Below, piece after piece: positions 7,154 to 16,000 of a stretch of 24,903 nt of DNA. Where the stretch lies: positions 1 through 24,903 of the IMG/VR virus record IMGVR_UViG_3300007609_000085. One strand, written 5' to 3'. This stretch comes from a virus. The notes under the pieces are model-generated. The model had not been told where the DNA came from. It did no database searches and was given only the letters and a program-made list of their open reading frames with translations. Numbering within the stretch: position 1 is the first letter of the stretch; each line of letters opens with the position of its first letter. Made by a program: the position numbers and the translations under genes.

Positions 7154-7277
7154 CGCCGGCTGCCTCGCATACGGCGAGGCCCGCCTTGCCATGCCACCTT
7201 ATGACACGGTCCCGGGCGGCGCGTGGGGCCTGTGGATAGCAGATACTGACGACCGCATGACGGGGACCTGCAGGTAA
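7044..7277 (+). CDS. o-spanin (Rz1-like outer-membrane lipoprotein)
   Basis: This encodes 77 residues from the ATG at 7044, with GAGG (7031-7034) nine bases upstream; GTG codons at 7029 and 7041 are alternatives. The gene overlaps the i-spanin by 110 bp in another frame, as Rz/Rz1 pairs often do. The signal peptide has basic residues, a hydrophobic core (ILCATVVGVTLL) and the lipobox LLSAC with the acylated Cys at residue 29. The mature part contains Cys residues (AGCLAYGEARL and the final TGTCR) that may form a disulphide. It should be lipid-anchored to the outer membrane and bind the i-spanin. The stop is followed by an intergenic promoter region. Confidence 0.8.
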   Translation: MPWKTRWTGCRKAAILCATVVGVTLLSACGKMKVSGNAGCLAYGEARLAMPPYDTVPGGAWGLWIADTDDRMTGTCR

Positions 7278-7290
7278 AACACCTGCTGCA

Positions 7291-7319
7291 TTGTTTCGCA
7301 CGGCGCAAACGCGTATACT
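7291..7319 (+). promoter_or_regulatory. Sigma70-like promoter upstream of the nozzle gene
   Basis: TTGTTT (7291-7296) and TATACT (7314-7319) are separated by exactly 17 bp, within the 72-bp gap between the o-spanin stop and the nozzle ATG at 7350. The -10 matches consensus at five of six positions and the -35 at three. It would let host RNA polymerase drive the tail and ejection genes independently of the upstream unit. Confidence 0.55.
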
Positions 7320-7349
7320 GATCGAAACGCAGTCACGGATACACCCCCG

Positions 7350-9209
7350 ATGCAGTTCCTAAAGCTCCAGTTCAGGCCGGGTTTGAACACCGACTCAACG
7401 TCGTACACCAACGAAGGTGGTTGGCGTGACGGTGACAAAATCCGTTTTCGCGAAGGCTTCCCCGAATCTATCGGGGGCTGGGAGAAGCTGACCAGCTCCA
7501 CGTTTCTTGGCACGTGCCGCAGTTTGCATCCGTGGGTTTCCCTGAGTGGGACGCAGTATATCGGGGTCGGCACCCACCTGAAATTCTATGTGAACCGGGG
7601 TGCAGGTTTTTTCGATATTACACCGATTCGGGCGACAACGAGCGCTGGAGACGTGACCTTCAGCGCCACTGACGGGTCGGCCACGATCGAGGTCTCTGAC
7701 ACTGGGCACGGCGCACTCACCGGAGATTTCGTCACGTTCTCCGACGCGGTGTCTTTGGGTGGCGTCGTCACCGCGGATGTACTCAACGCCGAGCATCAGC
7801 TAACGCGTATTGTAGACGCGAACACGTATGAGATTGAGGTGAGTGTCGCAGCAAACGCCTCAGACACAGGCGATGGTGGGGCAGCGACCGTCGGGGAGTA
7901 CCAGATCAACACCGGCCTTGACAGCTCTGTGGTTGGTTCGGGCTGGGGCGCGGACCCGTGGAGCGCGGGCGGTTGGAGCGACCCGGCCACAACCACAGTG
8001 CCGGGGGCGCAGCTACGCGTTTGGTCGCAAGATAACTTCGGCGAAGACCTGCTGATGAATACCCACGACGGCGGGATATACTACTGGGACCAGAGTTCCG
8101 GACTGAACGCCCGGGCCGTGGAGCTATCGTCTCTGGCGGGTTCCGAGTCGGCCCCCACGGTGGCCAAGAAAATCCTCGTCTCTGACCGAGACCGGCATGT
8201 CATCGCTTTTGGATGCGACGGGGAGTTCACCTCCGGCACGCAAGACCCCCTACTGATCCGCTTTTCGGACCAAGAAAATTTGACCGAGTGGCGCTCTTTG
8301 CCGGACACCACTGCTGGCAGCCTGCGGATCGGCTCCGGGTCGGAGATTATGACTGCTATCGAGACAAAACAGCAGGTGCTTGTGTTCACCGACGTCTCTC
8401 TGCACACCATGCAGTACCTCGGCCCGCCGTTTACGTTTGGTCTCACCGAGATTGCCACGGGAACAAGCATCATCGGGCAGAACGCCGCGGTCGCGGTAAA
8501 CGACACCGTGTTCTGGATGGGCTCGGGCGATTTCTACATGTTCGACGGTACAGTGCGGAACCTACCCTGCCCGGTGTCAGACCGGGTTTTTGACGACTTG
8601 AACATTACGCAAGCGGACAAAGTCATCGCCGGGAGCAATAGCGATTTCTCGGAAATCTGGTGGTTCTACCCATGTTCGCAGAGCTCTGAATGTTCTCGCT
8701 ACGTGGTGTACGATTACGGTCAGGACCTCTGGCATTTTGGTGTTCTGGATCGCACTGCGTGGATACCGCGCGGGGTCTTCGGCTATCCTATAGCAGCGGC
8801 TCCCGACAACCATCTCTACTATCATGAGATCGGGGTCAACGACGGGAGCACCAACCCGCCCTCCGCGATCAGCTCTTACGCCGAGTCCAGCGAGTTTGAC
8901 CTTGGGGACGGGTATCAGTTCATGTTCGTGAACAAGATCATCCCGGACGTAACTTTCCGTGGTTCCGAGGAGACGCCCCGGGCAACCATAACCCTCACGG
9001 CGCGGAACTTCCCGGGTAGCCCATTGGGTGACACCGCCGGCGGAACCGTGTCTCGCACGGCAACAGTGCCGGTAGAGCAGTTCACGGAGCAGCAGCACGT
9101 TCGCCTGCGTGGCCGGTCCATGCGCTTCCGGATCGAAGCTGACCAATACAACACCGCGTGGAAGCTGGGCAGCCCTCGGCTCGGCGTCCGCCCTGACGGG
9201 AGGAAGTGA
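7350..9209 (+). CDS. Tail nozzle protein (P22 gp10 / phage stabilisation-like)
   Basis: This encodes 619 residues. The N-terminus RPGLNTDSTSYTNEGGWRDG, then KIRFREGFPESIGGWEKL, is the signature of the tail-nozzle family related to P22 gp10, which closes the tail tube below the adaptor. Repeating WD-like beta motifs follow (RVWSQDNFGEDLLMNTHDGG, FSDQENLTEWRSL, VFTDVSLHTMQYLG, VFWMGSGDFYMFDG, VVYDYGQDLWHFG), consistent with the beta-propeller of these proteins. An inserted Ser/Thr/Gly-rich domain at about 75-190 (VTFSATDGSATIEVSDTGHG) makes it longer than P22 gp10 (472 residues). The ATG has no obvious Shine-Dalgarno but lies just downstream of a promoter. With the adaptor at 771-1418 it would form the DNA exit channel. 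Confidence 0.85.
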   Translation: MQFLKLQFRPGLNTDSTSYTNEGGWRDGDKIRFREGFPESIGGWEKLTSSTFLGTCRSLHPWVSLSGTQYIGVGTHLKFYVNRGAGFFDITPIRATTSAGDVTFSATDGSATIEVSDTGHGALTGDFVTFSDAVSLGGVVTADVLNAEHQLTRIVDANTYEIEVSVAANASDTGDGGAATVGEYQINTGLDSSVVGSGWGADPWSAGGWSDPATTTVPGAQLRVWSQDNFGEDLLMNTHDGGIYYWDQSSGLNARAVELSSLAGSESAPTVAKKILVSDRDRHVIAFGCDGEFTSGTQDPLLIRFSDQENLTEWRSLPDTTAGSLRIGSGSEIMTAIETKQQVLVFTDVSLHTMQYLGPPFTFGLTEIATGTSIIGQNAAVAVNDTVFWMGSGDFYMFDGTVRNLPCPVSDRVFDDLNITQADKVIAGSNSDFSEIWWFYPCSQSSECSRYVVYDYGQDLWHFGVLDRTAWIPRGVFGYPIAAAPDNHLYYHEIGVNDGSTNPPSAISSYAESSEFDLGDGYQFMFVNKIIPDVTFRGSEETPRATITLTARNFPGSPLGDTAGGTVSRTATVPVEQFTEQQHVRLRGRSMRFRIEADQYNTAWKLGSPRLGVRPDGRK

Positions 9210-10309
9210 TGTCTACGAACAACAACTTCCCGTTCTTCCCCGAAGCCCCTGCCGACTATGACCGGCGGTACCTCACGCAAGTGGTGCGGGCGTTTTCGAT
9301 TTTCGCCCAGCAGGTCAAGAACCCGGGCCCACTGCGGGCCACCGAACTGCAAATCACGGATTCTACTAGCAACACACCCACCGGGGTGCTCACGTATAAC
9401 AGCGTGGCAGACACACTGGACCTATCTCATCTGAACGGGGTGTCACAGCAGATCGGCTTCGAGACATATATGCGCGTCGAAAACGCCACTGGCAGCACTA
9501 TCGAGAATGGTACAGTCGTAGGCTTTTCCGGGGTAAACGGCGAAGTAAAGATCGCCCCATACACAGCCAACTCTAGCGCAAACGAGTTATACTTCGTCGG
9601 TGTCACCACGTTCGAGATGGAAGACGGCGACGTTGGCCCGGTCACGATCTACGGCAAGGTGCGGGGGGTCAACACAACGGGCTCTTCGGTCAGCGAAACA
9701 TGGGTAAAAGGCGACATCCTGTACGCCTCCCCAACGGTCGCGGGTGGTTTTACCAAGGTGCGCCCGACCGCACCAAATGTGGTAATTCCGGTTGCTGCAG
9801 TGCTGACGGTTGACGCCACCGACGGAGAACTTCTGGTTCGTCCGACAATCCCCATGAGTCTGGACTACGGCGTCTTCGACTCAACGACGGACCAGACGAT
9901 CGCCACGATTAACACGGCCACGGCGATCACGTTTGACAACACGTTGTCTTCCAACGGTATCACGGTCGGCACGCCGGCGTCTCGACTCGTGGCTGCTCAG
10001 CCCGGCTTTTATCAGGTTGTCGCAACCCTGCAGTTAGCGTCGGGAAGCTCATCAGCAAAGAGCGTCTATGTCTGGCTGCGCAAGAACGGCACTGATGTGC
10101 CGGACACGGTACGGGCGGTGACCGTCAATATCAACGGGGGGTTCACGCCGATCTGCGTGACGTACCCTATATCCCTGACGGCATCGGATTACATCGAGTT
10201 CTACTGGGCCGCCGACGATACTGACGTGACGCTGAGCGCCCTGACCGGGCTTGCGTTTGCCCCGGATGCCCCTGCGGTTCTTGTTGAGGTATCCCAGATA
10301 CAGCTTTAA
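9209..10309 (+). CDS. Tail fibre/spike with C1q-like C-terminal domain
   Basis: This encodes 366 residues. The ATG at 9209 is chosen because Shine-Dalgarno GGAGG (9199-9203) is five bases upstream; the GTG at 9206 is too close to it. The N-terminus (FPEAPADYDRRYLTQVVRAF) is a virion-attachment region conserved beside nozzle genes. The middle domain (MRVENATGSTIENGTVVGFS and DGELLVRPTIPMSLDYG, roughly residues 85-210) is found in many marine phage fibres. The last 150 residues (VFDSTTDQTIATINTATAI, then PGFYQVVATLQLASGSSSAK, then SDYIEFYWAADDTDVTL) have the strand pattern of a C1q/TNF-like jelly roll, a trimeric binding head. It probably contacts the host surface. Confidence 0.78.
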   Translation: MSTNNNFPFFPEAPADYDRRYLTQVVRAFSIFAQQVKNPGPLRATELQITDSTSNTPTGVLTYNSVADTLDLSHLNGVSQQIGFETYMRVENATGSTIENGTVVGFSGVNGEVKIAPYTANSSANELYFVGVTTFEMEDGDVGPVTIYGKVRGVNTTGSSVSETWVKGDILYASPTVAGGFTKVRPTAPNVVIPVAAVLTVDATDGELLVRPTIPMSLDYGVFDSTTDQTIATINTATAITFDNTLSSNGITVGTPASRLVAAQPGFYQVVATLQLASGSSSAKSVYVWLRKNGTDVPDTVRAVTVNINGGFTPICVTYPISLTASDYIEFYWAADDTDVTLSALTGLAFAPDAPAVLVEVSQIQL

Positions 10310-10378
10310 CCCGGGGGATTACATATCCCGAAGCATGTGCTAAGGTGCATGAAACCGACCATCTATTTTGAGGACGCC
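10310..10378 (+). promoter_or_regulatory. Intergenic leader with possible promoter
   Basis: This 69-bp gap has a short hairpin (GGGAT 10315-10319 / ATCCC 10325-10329) and a possible promoter, TTACAT (10319-10324) with TAAGGT (10341-10346) at 16 bp and an extended TGC just before the -10. Matches to consensus are modest. It ends with GAGG (10370-10373), five bases before the ATG at 10379. A separate start for the ejection genes is plausible but weakly supported. Confidence 0.25.
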
Positions 10379-11593
10379 ATGGTACTCCCTCTCGCTCTAG
10401 GACTTCTCGGATCGGGCCTTGCCGGCGCAGGTGCGCTCGGTGCGCTCAGCCCTCTCATCGCAGGTGCCCTTGGCACAGGTCTCGGGTCTGCGGTGCAGGA
10501 AGGTAGCCTCGAAGAGGGCATCAAGTCCGGGCTCGGCGCGCTCGCTCTGGGCGGCATCGGCGGGGCTCTCACCGGGGGCATGGCCGGTGCAGCGGGGCCA
10601 ACGGCCACATCTGCGGGGTCCGTCAGCGGACCTATGTCACAATCGCTACGCCCTCTTGCCAGACCAGACGCACTGGGCGCGGCGGCACGCGGCGCTGGAG
10701 CCGCCGGTGGCGGCGGTATCATGGACACCCTGAGAAACATGCCGTCTGGTTTTTCCGCTGTAGGCGCGCCCCCGGGCGGCGCTATGTCCGGTGGCCTCGG
10801 GGCAATGGCCAAGCAGGGTCTCCAGCAAGGTGTGATGACCGGTGCCGGCCTCGGAACTGCATACGCGGGTGCCATGGACGCGATGCGGCCGCCTGAGATG
10901 GAAGTTCCCGGGCAAGGCCCCGGGGCACCAGAACCTGCGCCCTCAACCCGGCGGCAGATGCGCCCCGGGCCGTCCTACCGCCCGGGTTACGACCCCGAAC
11001 CTATGTATTTCAGCCCGTCGATATACAGCGCGGGCGAGGTCGGCAAGCTCGCCGGTGGCGGTATGGTGGAGTACCAACCGTCCGGCATGGGGACCATGTA
11101 CATGCAAGAGGGTGGTCTGGCGGACATGGTGGCCAGCCCTGCGCAAGCCCCGGCGGCCCCCCAGATGAACGAGAAAGAGCTGGTGCAGATGACGATCCGG
11201 GCCGTACGCAGCGAGCTGCCGGAAGAAACCGCGGCTATCGTGCTTGGCCAATTCGTGCGAGAGTTCGGCGAGGACGCCCTCCGCAAGCTGGTTGACGACG
11301 TGCAGAGCGGCAAGGCCAACGGCCCGCGCGGCGACGTCACCGGCCCGGTCAAAGGCCCGGGCGATGGGATGGATGATCTGGTGCCCGCGGCCATGGACGA
11401 TGGCAGCCAAGACATTCTGCTGAGCAACGATGAATACGTGGTCGATGCGCCCACGGTGGCTATGCTCGGGAACGGCTCCAGCGAAGCGGGGGCCCGCATC
11501 CTCGACAAGATGCGCGAAGACGTCCGCCAGAAAAGCGTCGGCCGCAAGGCACAGCCCAACCAGATTGACCCGCGGGAGGTGATGCCGGCATGA
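10379..11593 (+). CDS. Gly/Ala-rich virion protein, probable ejection-apparatus component
   Basis: This encodes 404 residues from the ATG at 10379, chosen for its GAGG five bases upstream; the in-frame GTG 10337 and ATG 10349 lack good sites. The first 80 residues are very hydrophobic and Gly/Ala/Leu-rich (LPLALGLLGSGLAGAGALGA) and could insert in membrane. A Pro/Gly linker with Tyr follows, then MQEGGLADMV, a helical block (KELVQMTIRAVRSELPEETA), and a C-terminal motif series GPGDGMDDLVPAAMDDG, LSNDEYVVDAPTVAMLGNGS, GARILDKMREDVR. That C-terminus recurs in marine podovirus-like phages immediately before gp13-like genes. Its function is not established. Location at the head of the ejection operon and the hydrophobic start suggest a role in membrane passage of DNA. 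The stop overlaps the next ATG. Confidence 0.78.
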   Translation: MVLPLALGLLGSGLAGAGALGALSPLIAGALGTGLGSAVQEGSLEEGIKSGLGALALGGIGGALTGGMAGAAGPTATSAGSVSGPMSQSLRPLARPDALGAAARGAGAAGGGGIMDTLRNMPSGFSAVGAPPGGAMSGGLGAMAKQGLQQGVMTGAGLGTAYAGAMDAMRPPEMEVPGQGPGAPEPAPSTRRQMRPGPSYRPGYDPEPMYFSPSIYSAGEVGKLAGGGMVEYQPSGMGTMYMQEGGLADMVASPAQAPAAPQMNEKELVQMTIRAVRSELPEETAAIVLGQFVREFGEDALRKLVDDVQSGKANGPRGDVTGPVKGPGDGMDDLVPAAMDDGSQDILLSNDEYVVDAPTVAMLGNGSSEAGARILDKMREDVRQKSVGRKAQPNQIDPREVMPA

Positions 11594-12030
11594 AGGACGT
11601 AACGACACAACTGCACATGTCGCCGGTTCCGACCGCGGTGTTGGATGTCGTATGGCCCGATGCCAAGGAGCTTTTGGGTATGGCGGTTGATGCCACCCAT
11701 GGTGTCTACGATATTGAAAGTATCTGGCAGGGGCTCATCACTGGCGAATACGCTCTGTGGGTGGTCCTCGACGACGGCACGCCGATTGCGGCGTTGACCA
11801 CGCGTATTTGCCAATACCCCAACGGGCGGGGCTTGGCTCTCGACTGGATTGGCGGCAAGCGCATGGCAGAATGGCTCCCCATGGTGCATGGGGTTATGAG
11901 TGATTATGGCCGGGAGAACGGCTGCACCCACCTCGAAGGCTACGGCCGGAAAGCGTGGGGGCGCTGGCTTGAGAAATACGGGTGGAAGCCGATCTACACC
12001 GCGTACAAAATGGAGTTGACCGATGGGTAA
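11590..12030 (+). CDS. GNAT-like protein, T7 gp13-type internal virion protein analogue
   Basis: This encodes 146 residues. The pattern VWPDAKELLGMAVDATHG, then ALWVVLDDGTPIAALTTRI, then the helix MHGVMSDYGRENGCTHLEGY and the end RWLEKYGWKPIYTAYKMEL, is that of a small GNAT acetyltransferase fold. The canonical acetyl-CoA loop (Q/RxxGxG/A) is not evident, so activity may be lost. T7 gp13 (138 residues) is a GNAT-like protein needed for assembly of the internal core, and the same size and gene order (before gp14-, gp15- and gp16-like genes) is seen here. Shine-Dalgarno AGGTGA lies seven bases upstream inside the preceding gene, with an ATGA overlap. The 3' end overlaps the next gene by 8 bp. 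Confidence 0.75.
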   Translation: MKDVTTQLHMSPVPTAVLDVVWPDAKELLGMAVDATHGVYDIESIWQGLITGEYALWVVLDDGTPIAALTTRICQYPNGRGLALDWIGGKRMAEWLPMVHGVMSDYGRENGCTHLEGYGRKAWGRWLEKYGWKPIYTAYKMELTDG

Positions 12031-13003
12031 AGGTAGCAGCGCGCCGACGTCATCGAACGTCACACAGACTAACCTGCCGGAATACGTCCGCCCGCAGTTT
12101 GAACGCCTGCTTTCGCGCGCAGAGTCGCAGTCGATTACGCCGTACCAGCCGTTCCAAGGCCAGCGGATCGCCCAGCCGGGCACCGACATCAACATGGCCT
12201 ACGACATGACGCGCAACGTGGCTACGAGCGGTGTGCCGGGTTTGCCGCAGGCAACGGGCGCTGTGGCGGGGAACATTGGCCAAGGGCAACAGATAGCTCA
12301 GGGCGCCGACCCGTACCAATTTGACCCCACGCAGACTTTCACCGGGGAAAACGTCGGCCAGTACATGTCGCCGTATATGCAGCAGGTGCTGGACGTGCAG
12401 AAAGACCAAGCGCGCAGGCAGTTTGCAGAACAGGGCGCGGGACGTGCGGCCGAGGCGGTACAGGCCGGGGCCTTCGGGGGTTCCCGTCAAGGTGTTCAGG
12501 AAGCGATCGCAGAGCGCGAGCTGCTTAACCGCATGGCGGACATCCAAGCCACTGGGCAGCAGCGGGCGTTCGAGTCTGCACAGGATGCGTTCGGGGCCGA
12601 TCGGTCCGCCATGTTCGCCCGAGAGCAGGCGCAGGCCGGGGAAGATCAAGCGGCACGCACCCAACAGCTTCAGGCTCTCGGTTTCGTGGGGGATCAGGCG
12701 CAGCAGCTGGTGGGTATGGGCGAGACGGCCCGGGCCGCAGACATACAGGGTTCGCAGCTACTTGAAACGGTCGGTCGGGCCGAGATGGGCCAAGAACAGC
12801 AAGGTCTCGATATCGCCTATCAAGATTACCTGCGCCAGCAAGCGTATCCGGAACAACAGCTACAGCAGTTCTCGTCGATCTTGCGCGGGGTGCCGGTGCA
12901 GCCGGGTGCAATAACAACTGGATACGCGCCGTATAACCCGCTCCAGCAGGCGTTGGGCGCGGGGCTCACCGGGCTCAGCCTTTACAGGGGACTGTCGGGA
13001 TGA
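12023..13003 (+). CDS. Internal virion protein, gp14-like ejection protein
   Basis: This encodes 326 residues with GGAG (12012-12015) seven bases before the ATG, inside the preceding gene. After a Ser/Thr-rich start come PEYVRPQFERLLSRAE and YQPFQGQRIAQPG, then the conserved YMSPYMQQVLDVQKDQARRQ, and about 130 residues of Gln/Ala-rich helical sequence (AIAERELLNRMADIQATGQQ and similar), a coiled-coil-like stretch. The last part (PVQPGAITTGYAPYNPLQQ and then GAGLTGLSLYRGLSG) is a Gly-rich hydrophobic tail. This layout recurs in marine phages in place of T7 gp14, which leaves the virion to form the outer-membrane part of the DNA conduit. Homology to T7 itself is not visible; the analogy is by order, size and composition. 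Confidence 0.78.
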   Translation: MGKGSSAPTSSNVTQTNLPEYVRPQFERLLSRAESQSITPYQPFQGQRIAQPGTDINMAYDMTRNVATSGVPGLPQATGAVAGNIGQGQQIAQGADPYQFDPTQTFTGENVGQYMSPYMQQVLDVQKDQARRQFAEQGAGRAAEAVQAGAFGGSRQGVQEAIAERELLNRMADIQATGQQRAFESAQDAFGADRSAMFAREQAQAGEDQAARTQQLQALGFVGDQAQQLVGMGETARAADIQGSQLLETVGRAEMGQEQQGLDIAYQDYLRQQAYPEQQLQQFSSILRGVPVQPGAITTGYAPYNPLQQALGAGLTGLSLYRGLSG

Positions 13004-16000
13004 ACATGTTCGAGATGCAGGAGAGGCTCAAAGACTTCTCCAAGGATCAGCTGGTCCAAGAGATGCAGATGCCGTCGGGCACTGCGCCGCCCTTTCTTGT
13101 TCTGACGGAACTCCAGCGCCGCACGCGAATGGAGCAGGCCATGAAGGCCGACGGACAAGGCGCACCGCAGAGCACCGTGGCTGAGGACGCTGTCGCGAGC
13201 GCGGGCGTGCCGCAGGGCGGACTCCAGCAAATGGCGCAAGCTCTGGCCCCTCGCACGGACATGACCGGGAACACCGGTGCCGCTCCGGTGCAGCAGATGG
13301 CCGAAGGTGGCAGTTTGAGTGACGACGCAAAAGCGCGCCGCGGATTTGGTAGAACCTCCTATCTCAGCGGACTTGTCAATCCCGGCGGCTCAGGGACATC
13401 TGGTGATGGTCGGCTCTCTCGCATGAGAGCCGCCCTTGAGTCTCGCAACAGAGACCGCCTTCAGGAATACGAAGACTATTTTAATACCAGAAGTACAGAA
13501 ACCGGATATATTTTTCCATTTCCGGAAGCAGTAAACCCTGTCGATGCGGCGATTGACGCTATTCAAAGGTATCGCGGGGGAGATCATGTTGGCGCTGCGC
13601 TTGAAGCCGCGTCTATTCCCCCCGGAGGCGCGCTGCCGTCCGCCGCAATTCGCGCCATTGCTCCTGAAATTTATGAGCTTTTTGTCCCTGTTTCGGAAGA
13701 TGAGGGGTCTGTTGACGAAATGGCCGAGGGTGGCGAGGTGCGCAGCACCGGCGCACAGGTCCAGAGCGTCATTGACCAAGTCATGGGTGGTGGGTCAACC
13801 AGCCCGGTTGTGCCCCAGATCATGTCCTTTGCTGACCGGGCAGCACAGCTGCCCGTCATGGCGCCGCCGCAAGCGGTGCAGCCGCAGATGCCCCAGACTG
13901 CCCCGACGGGGGGAATGCCCGACATGTCAGGTATGGAGGTTGGTGAGCTCGCGGGCATCATGAACTCCGCCCCCGACCGCACCACGCGCGAGGCGGCGCT
14001 GGAGGCTATGAAAGCCGCACAAGGCCCGAGCGGCGGATTTAACGACCCGTCTGGCAAAGGTATTTCAGGCTTGATTCTCGGTCTGGCTGGAAAACACAAC
14101 GACCCGAACGACAGCTACATCAAGAACCCCCAAGCCGAGGGGTATCGCGGAGGGCGAGACCCACAAGGCCGCGCCGAAGGTGGCGTTATTCGTTACCAAG
14201 AAGGCGGGCGCGTTGACGTGCCGGAGAAGGTTGCGACGGATCGTGCGGTTATTGCCATGGCAAACCGCATGGGCATGTCTGTGCAGGAGTACCTCGACAA
14301 CCTCGACCCGGAGGCGCGCCGCCAGTTCGTGCGTAACGTCGAGAAGCGCGAAAACATGGACCTCTCTGAGGACGACGCCGCCTACGATGCTTTCATGGAT
14401 CGGACCCAGAATTACCTTGAGCTGCCGTCTCAGGAAGACCTCGACAACCGGTTCTCTCGCCAGCAACAGGACGAGCGTTTTGGCTTTTCCAACATCCCGT
14501 CGCAGATGCAGCCTCCCGCCGAGGGTGCCGGGTTGACCGGGATCAGCGATATGCGCAGCTATCGCGAGCAGCTTCGGGATATGGGCAGGCAGTCTGTGGC
14601 ACCGGGTGCGCGCTTGCAGCCCCCGACAATGCAGAGCCCCCTGCCTGCTGAGCGGTTTGCTACGATGTCAACCGAGGGTTCCGTTGGCCCCTACATCATG
14701 CCAGAGATGGTCGACGACTATCGCGCCGCGCGCACACGGGCGGCTATGGATTCCCCCCTTTTGGGGAGCAGGGCGGGCGAAGTGATGCCTGACCCCGGTC
14801 TTCGCGATGATGAAAGGGCAGCGCGCGGTTTTGGCCGCACGTCCTATATGAGCGGGCTCATGGAGCCGGCGGACTCTCCCGGGTTTTTGAGCGAAGGCGC
14901 GTCCTCAATTTTTGACTACATCCCAGATGTGAATGCTGGGATCAACGCCATCACTGATTTTGCAAGTCCTTATCGTCTTGCCGACAGCATCTCTAGGGCG
15001 CGGGAAGAGCTGGCCACAACAGATGACCCGAATGTTCGCCGTGGTTTGGAAAGCCAAATTTCTTCCATGGAATCTTTGATCGGAGCATCCGAAGCCTTGG
15101 GTGAAAACGTCATAGCCCCTGCCACGGACGCCGTAACCGACGCGGGTGCACTGGCAATGCGGGCGGTGAGCAACCCGCTCTTGCGTGGCGCGGGTAGAGT
15201 GGCCAGCACGTTCAGTCCGGGCGTCGGGGGCGCTATTTTGGGCTTGGCGGACACAGCCAGTGAAACTGCAGACAGGTTGGCCTTGACAGGTCAAGTTGAA
15301 GACTCTGGCACCGCTGTCGACATGGCCGCAGAAGCAGAACGTTCTGCCGAAGAGGTCGCTGATTTGCGTGACGAGGCTGGGATCACACAGTCTCTTCCTT
15401 CCCCGGCGACGCGCGCCGCGCCTTCTGGCCCGAGCGGCGGAGGCGGAGGTGGGGTTGGTGGCGGCGGTGCTGGCGGGGTGGGAACCCCGGCCAACGCGCC
15501 TATGTCTGACAACGAGCGCATGCTCAACCAAGACAAGTGGCTCTCCCTCGCACGGGTCGGCCTTGGCCTCATGTCGTCACAGGCGCCCACCTTCGGACAG
15601 GCGCTCGGCGAGGCTGGCGCAGCCGGTCTGGACTCTCTGACCAAGGCCCGCGAAGACTATCTCGAGCGCAAACAGACTGAAGAGATGATGGCCATGCGCC
15701 GCGCGGCGCTGTCCGCACGGGGTGCTGGCGGTGGCGGTGGAGATGGCGTCTACGACCCCCTCGGGGGCATCGACACGGACATGGGACGTCGGCTGGAAAC
15801 GCTAAATTCCCGCGCCGAACGGCTTCAATTAGAGTTGGACATGCTCGGAGAAGCGCCGCGCACGGGGTTCCTCGGCTTTGGTGGCCCTGACGCAGAGTGG
15901 ACGAAGGCTGAAGAAGAATTGAGACGTGAATTGACAGAGACCCTAAATGCGCGGGATAACCTTGAGAGGGCGCTCGGTATCGGTGTATTGGGCGGTTCTG

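Noticed and set aside
9800-10309. Diversity-generating retroelement target in the C1q-like or propeller proteins
   Set aside because: No reverse transcriptase gene or template repeat with adenine-specific differences is present in the window.
10337-10378. Earlier GTG/ATG starts for the Gly-rich protein
   Set aside because: Neither has a well-spaced Shine-Dalgarno; GAGG is placed correctly only for the ATG at 10379.
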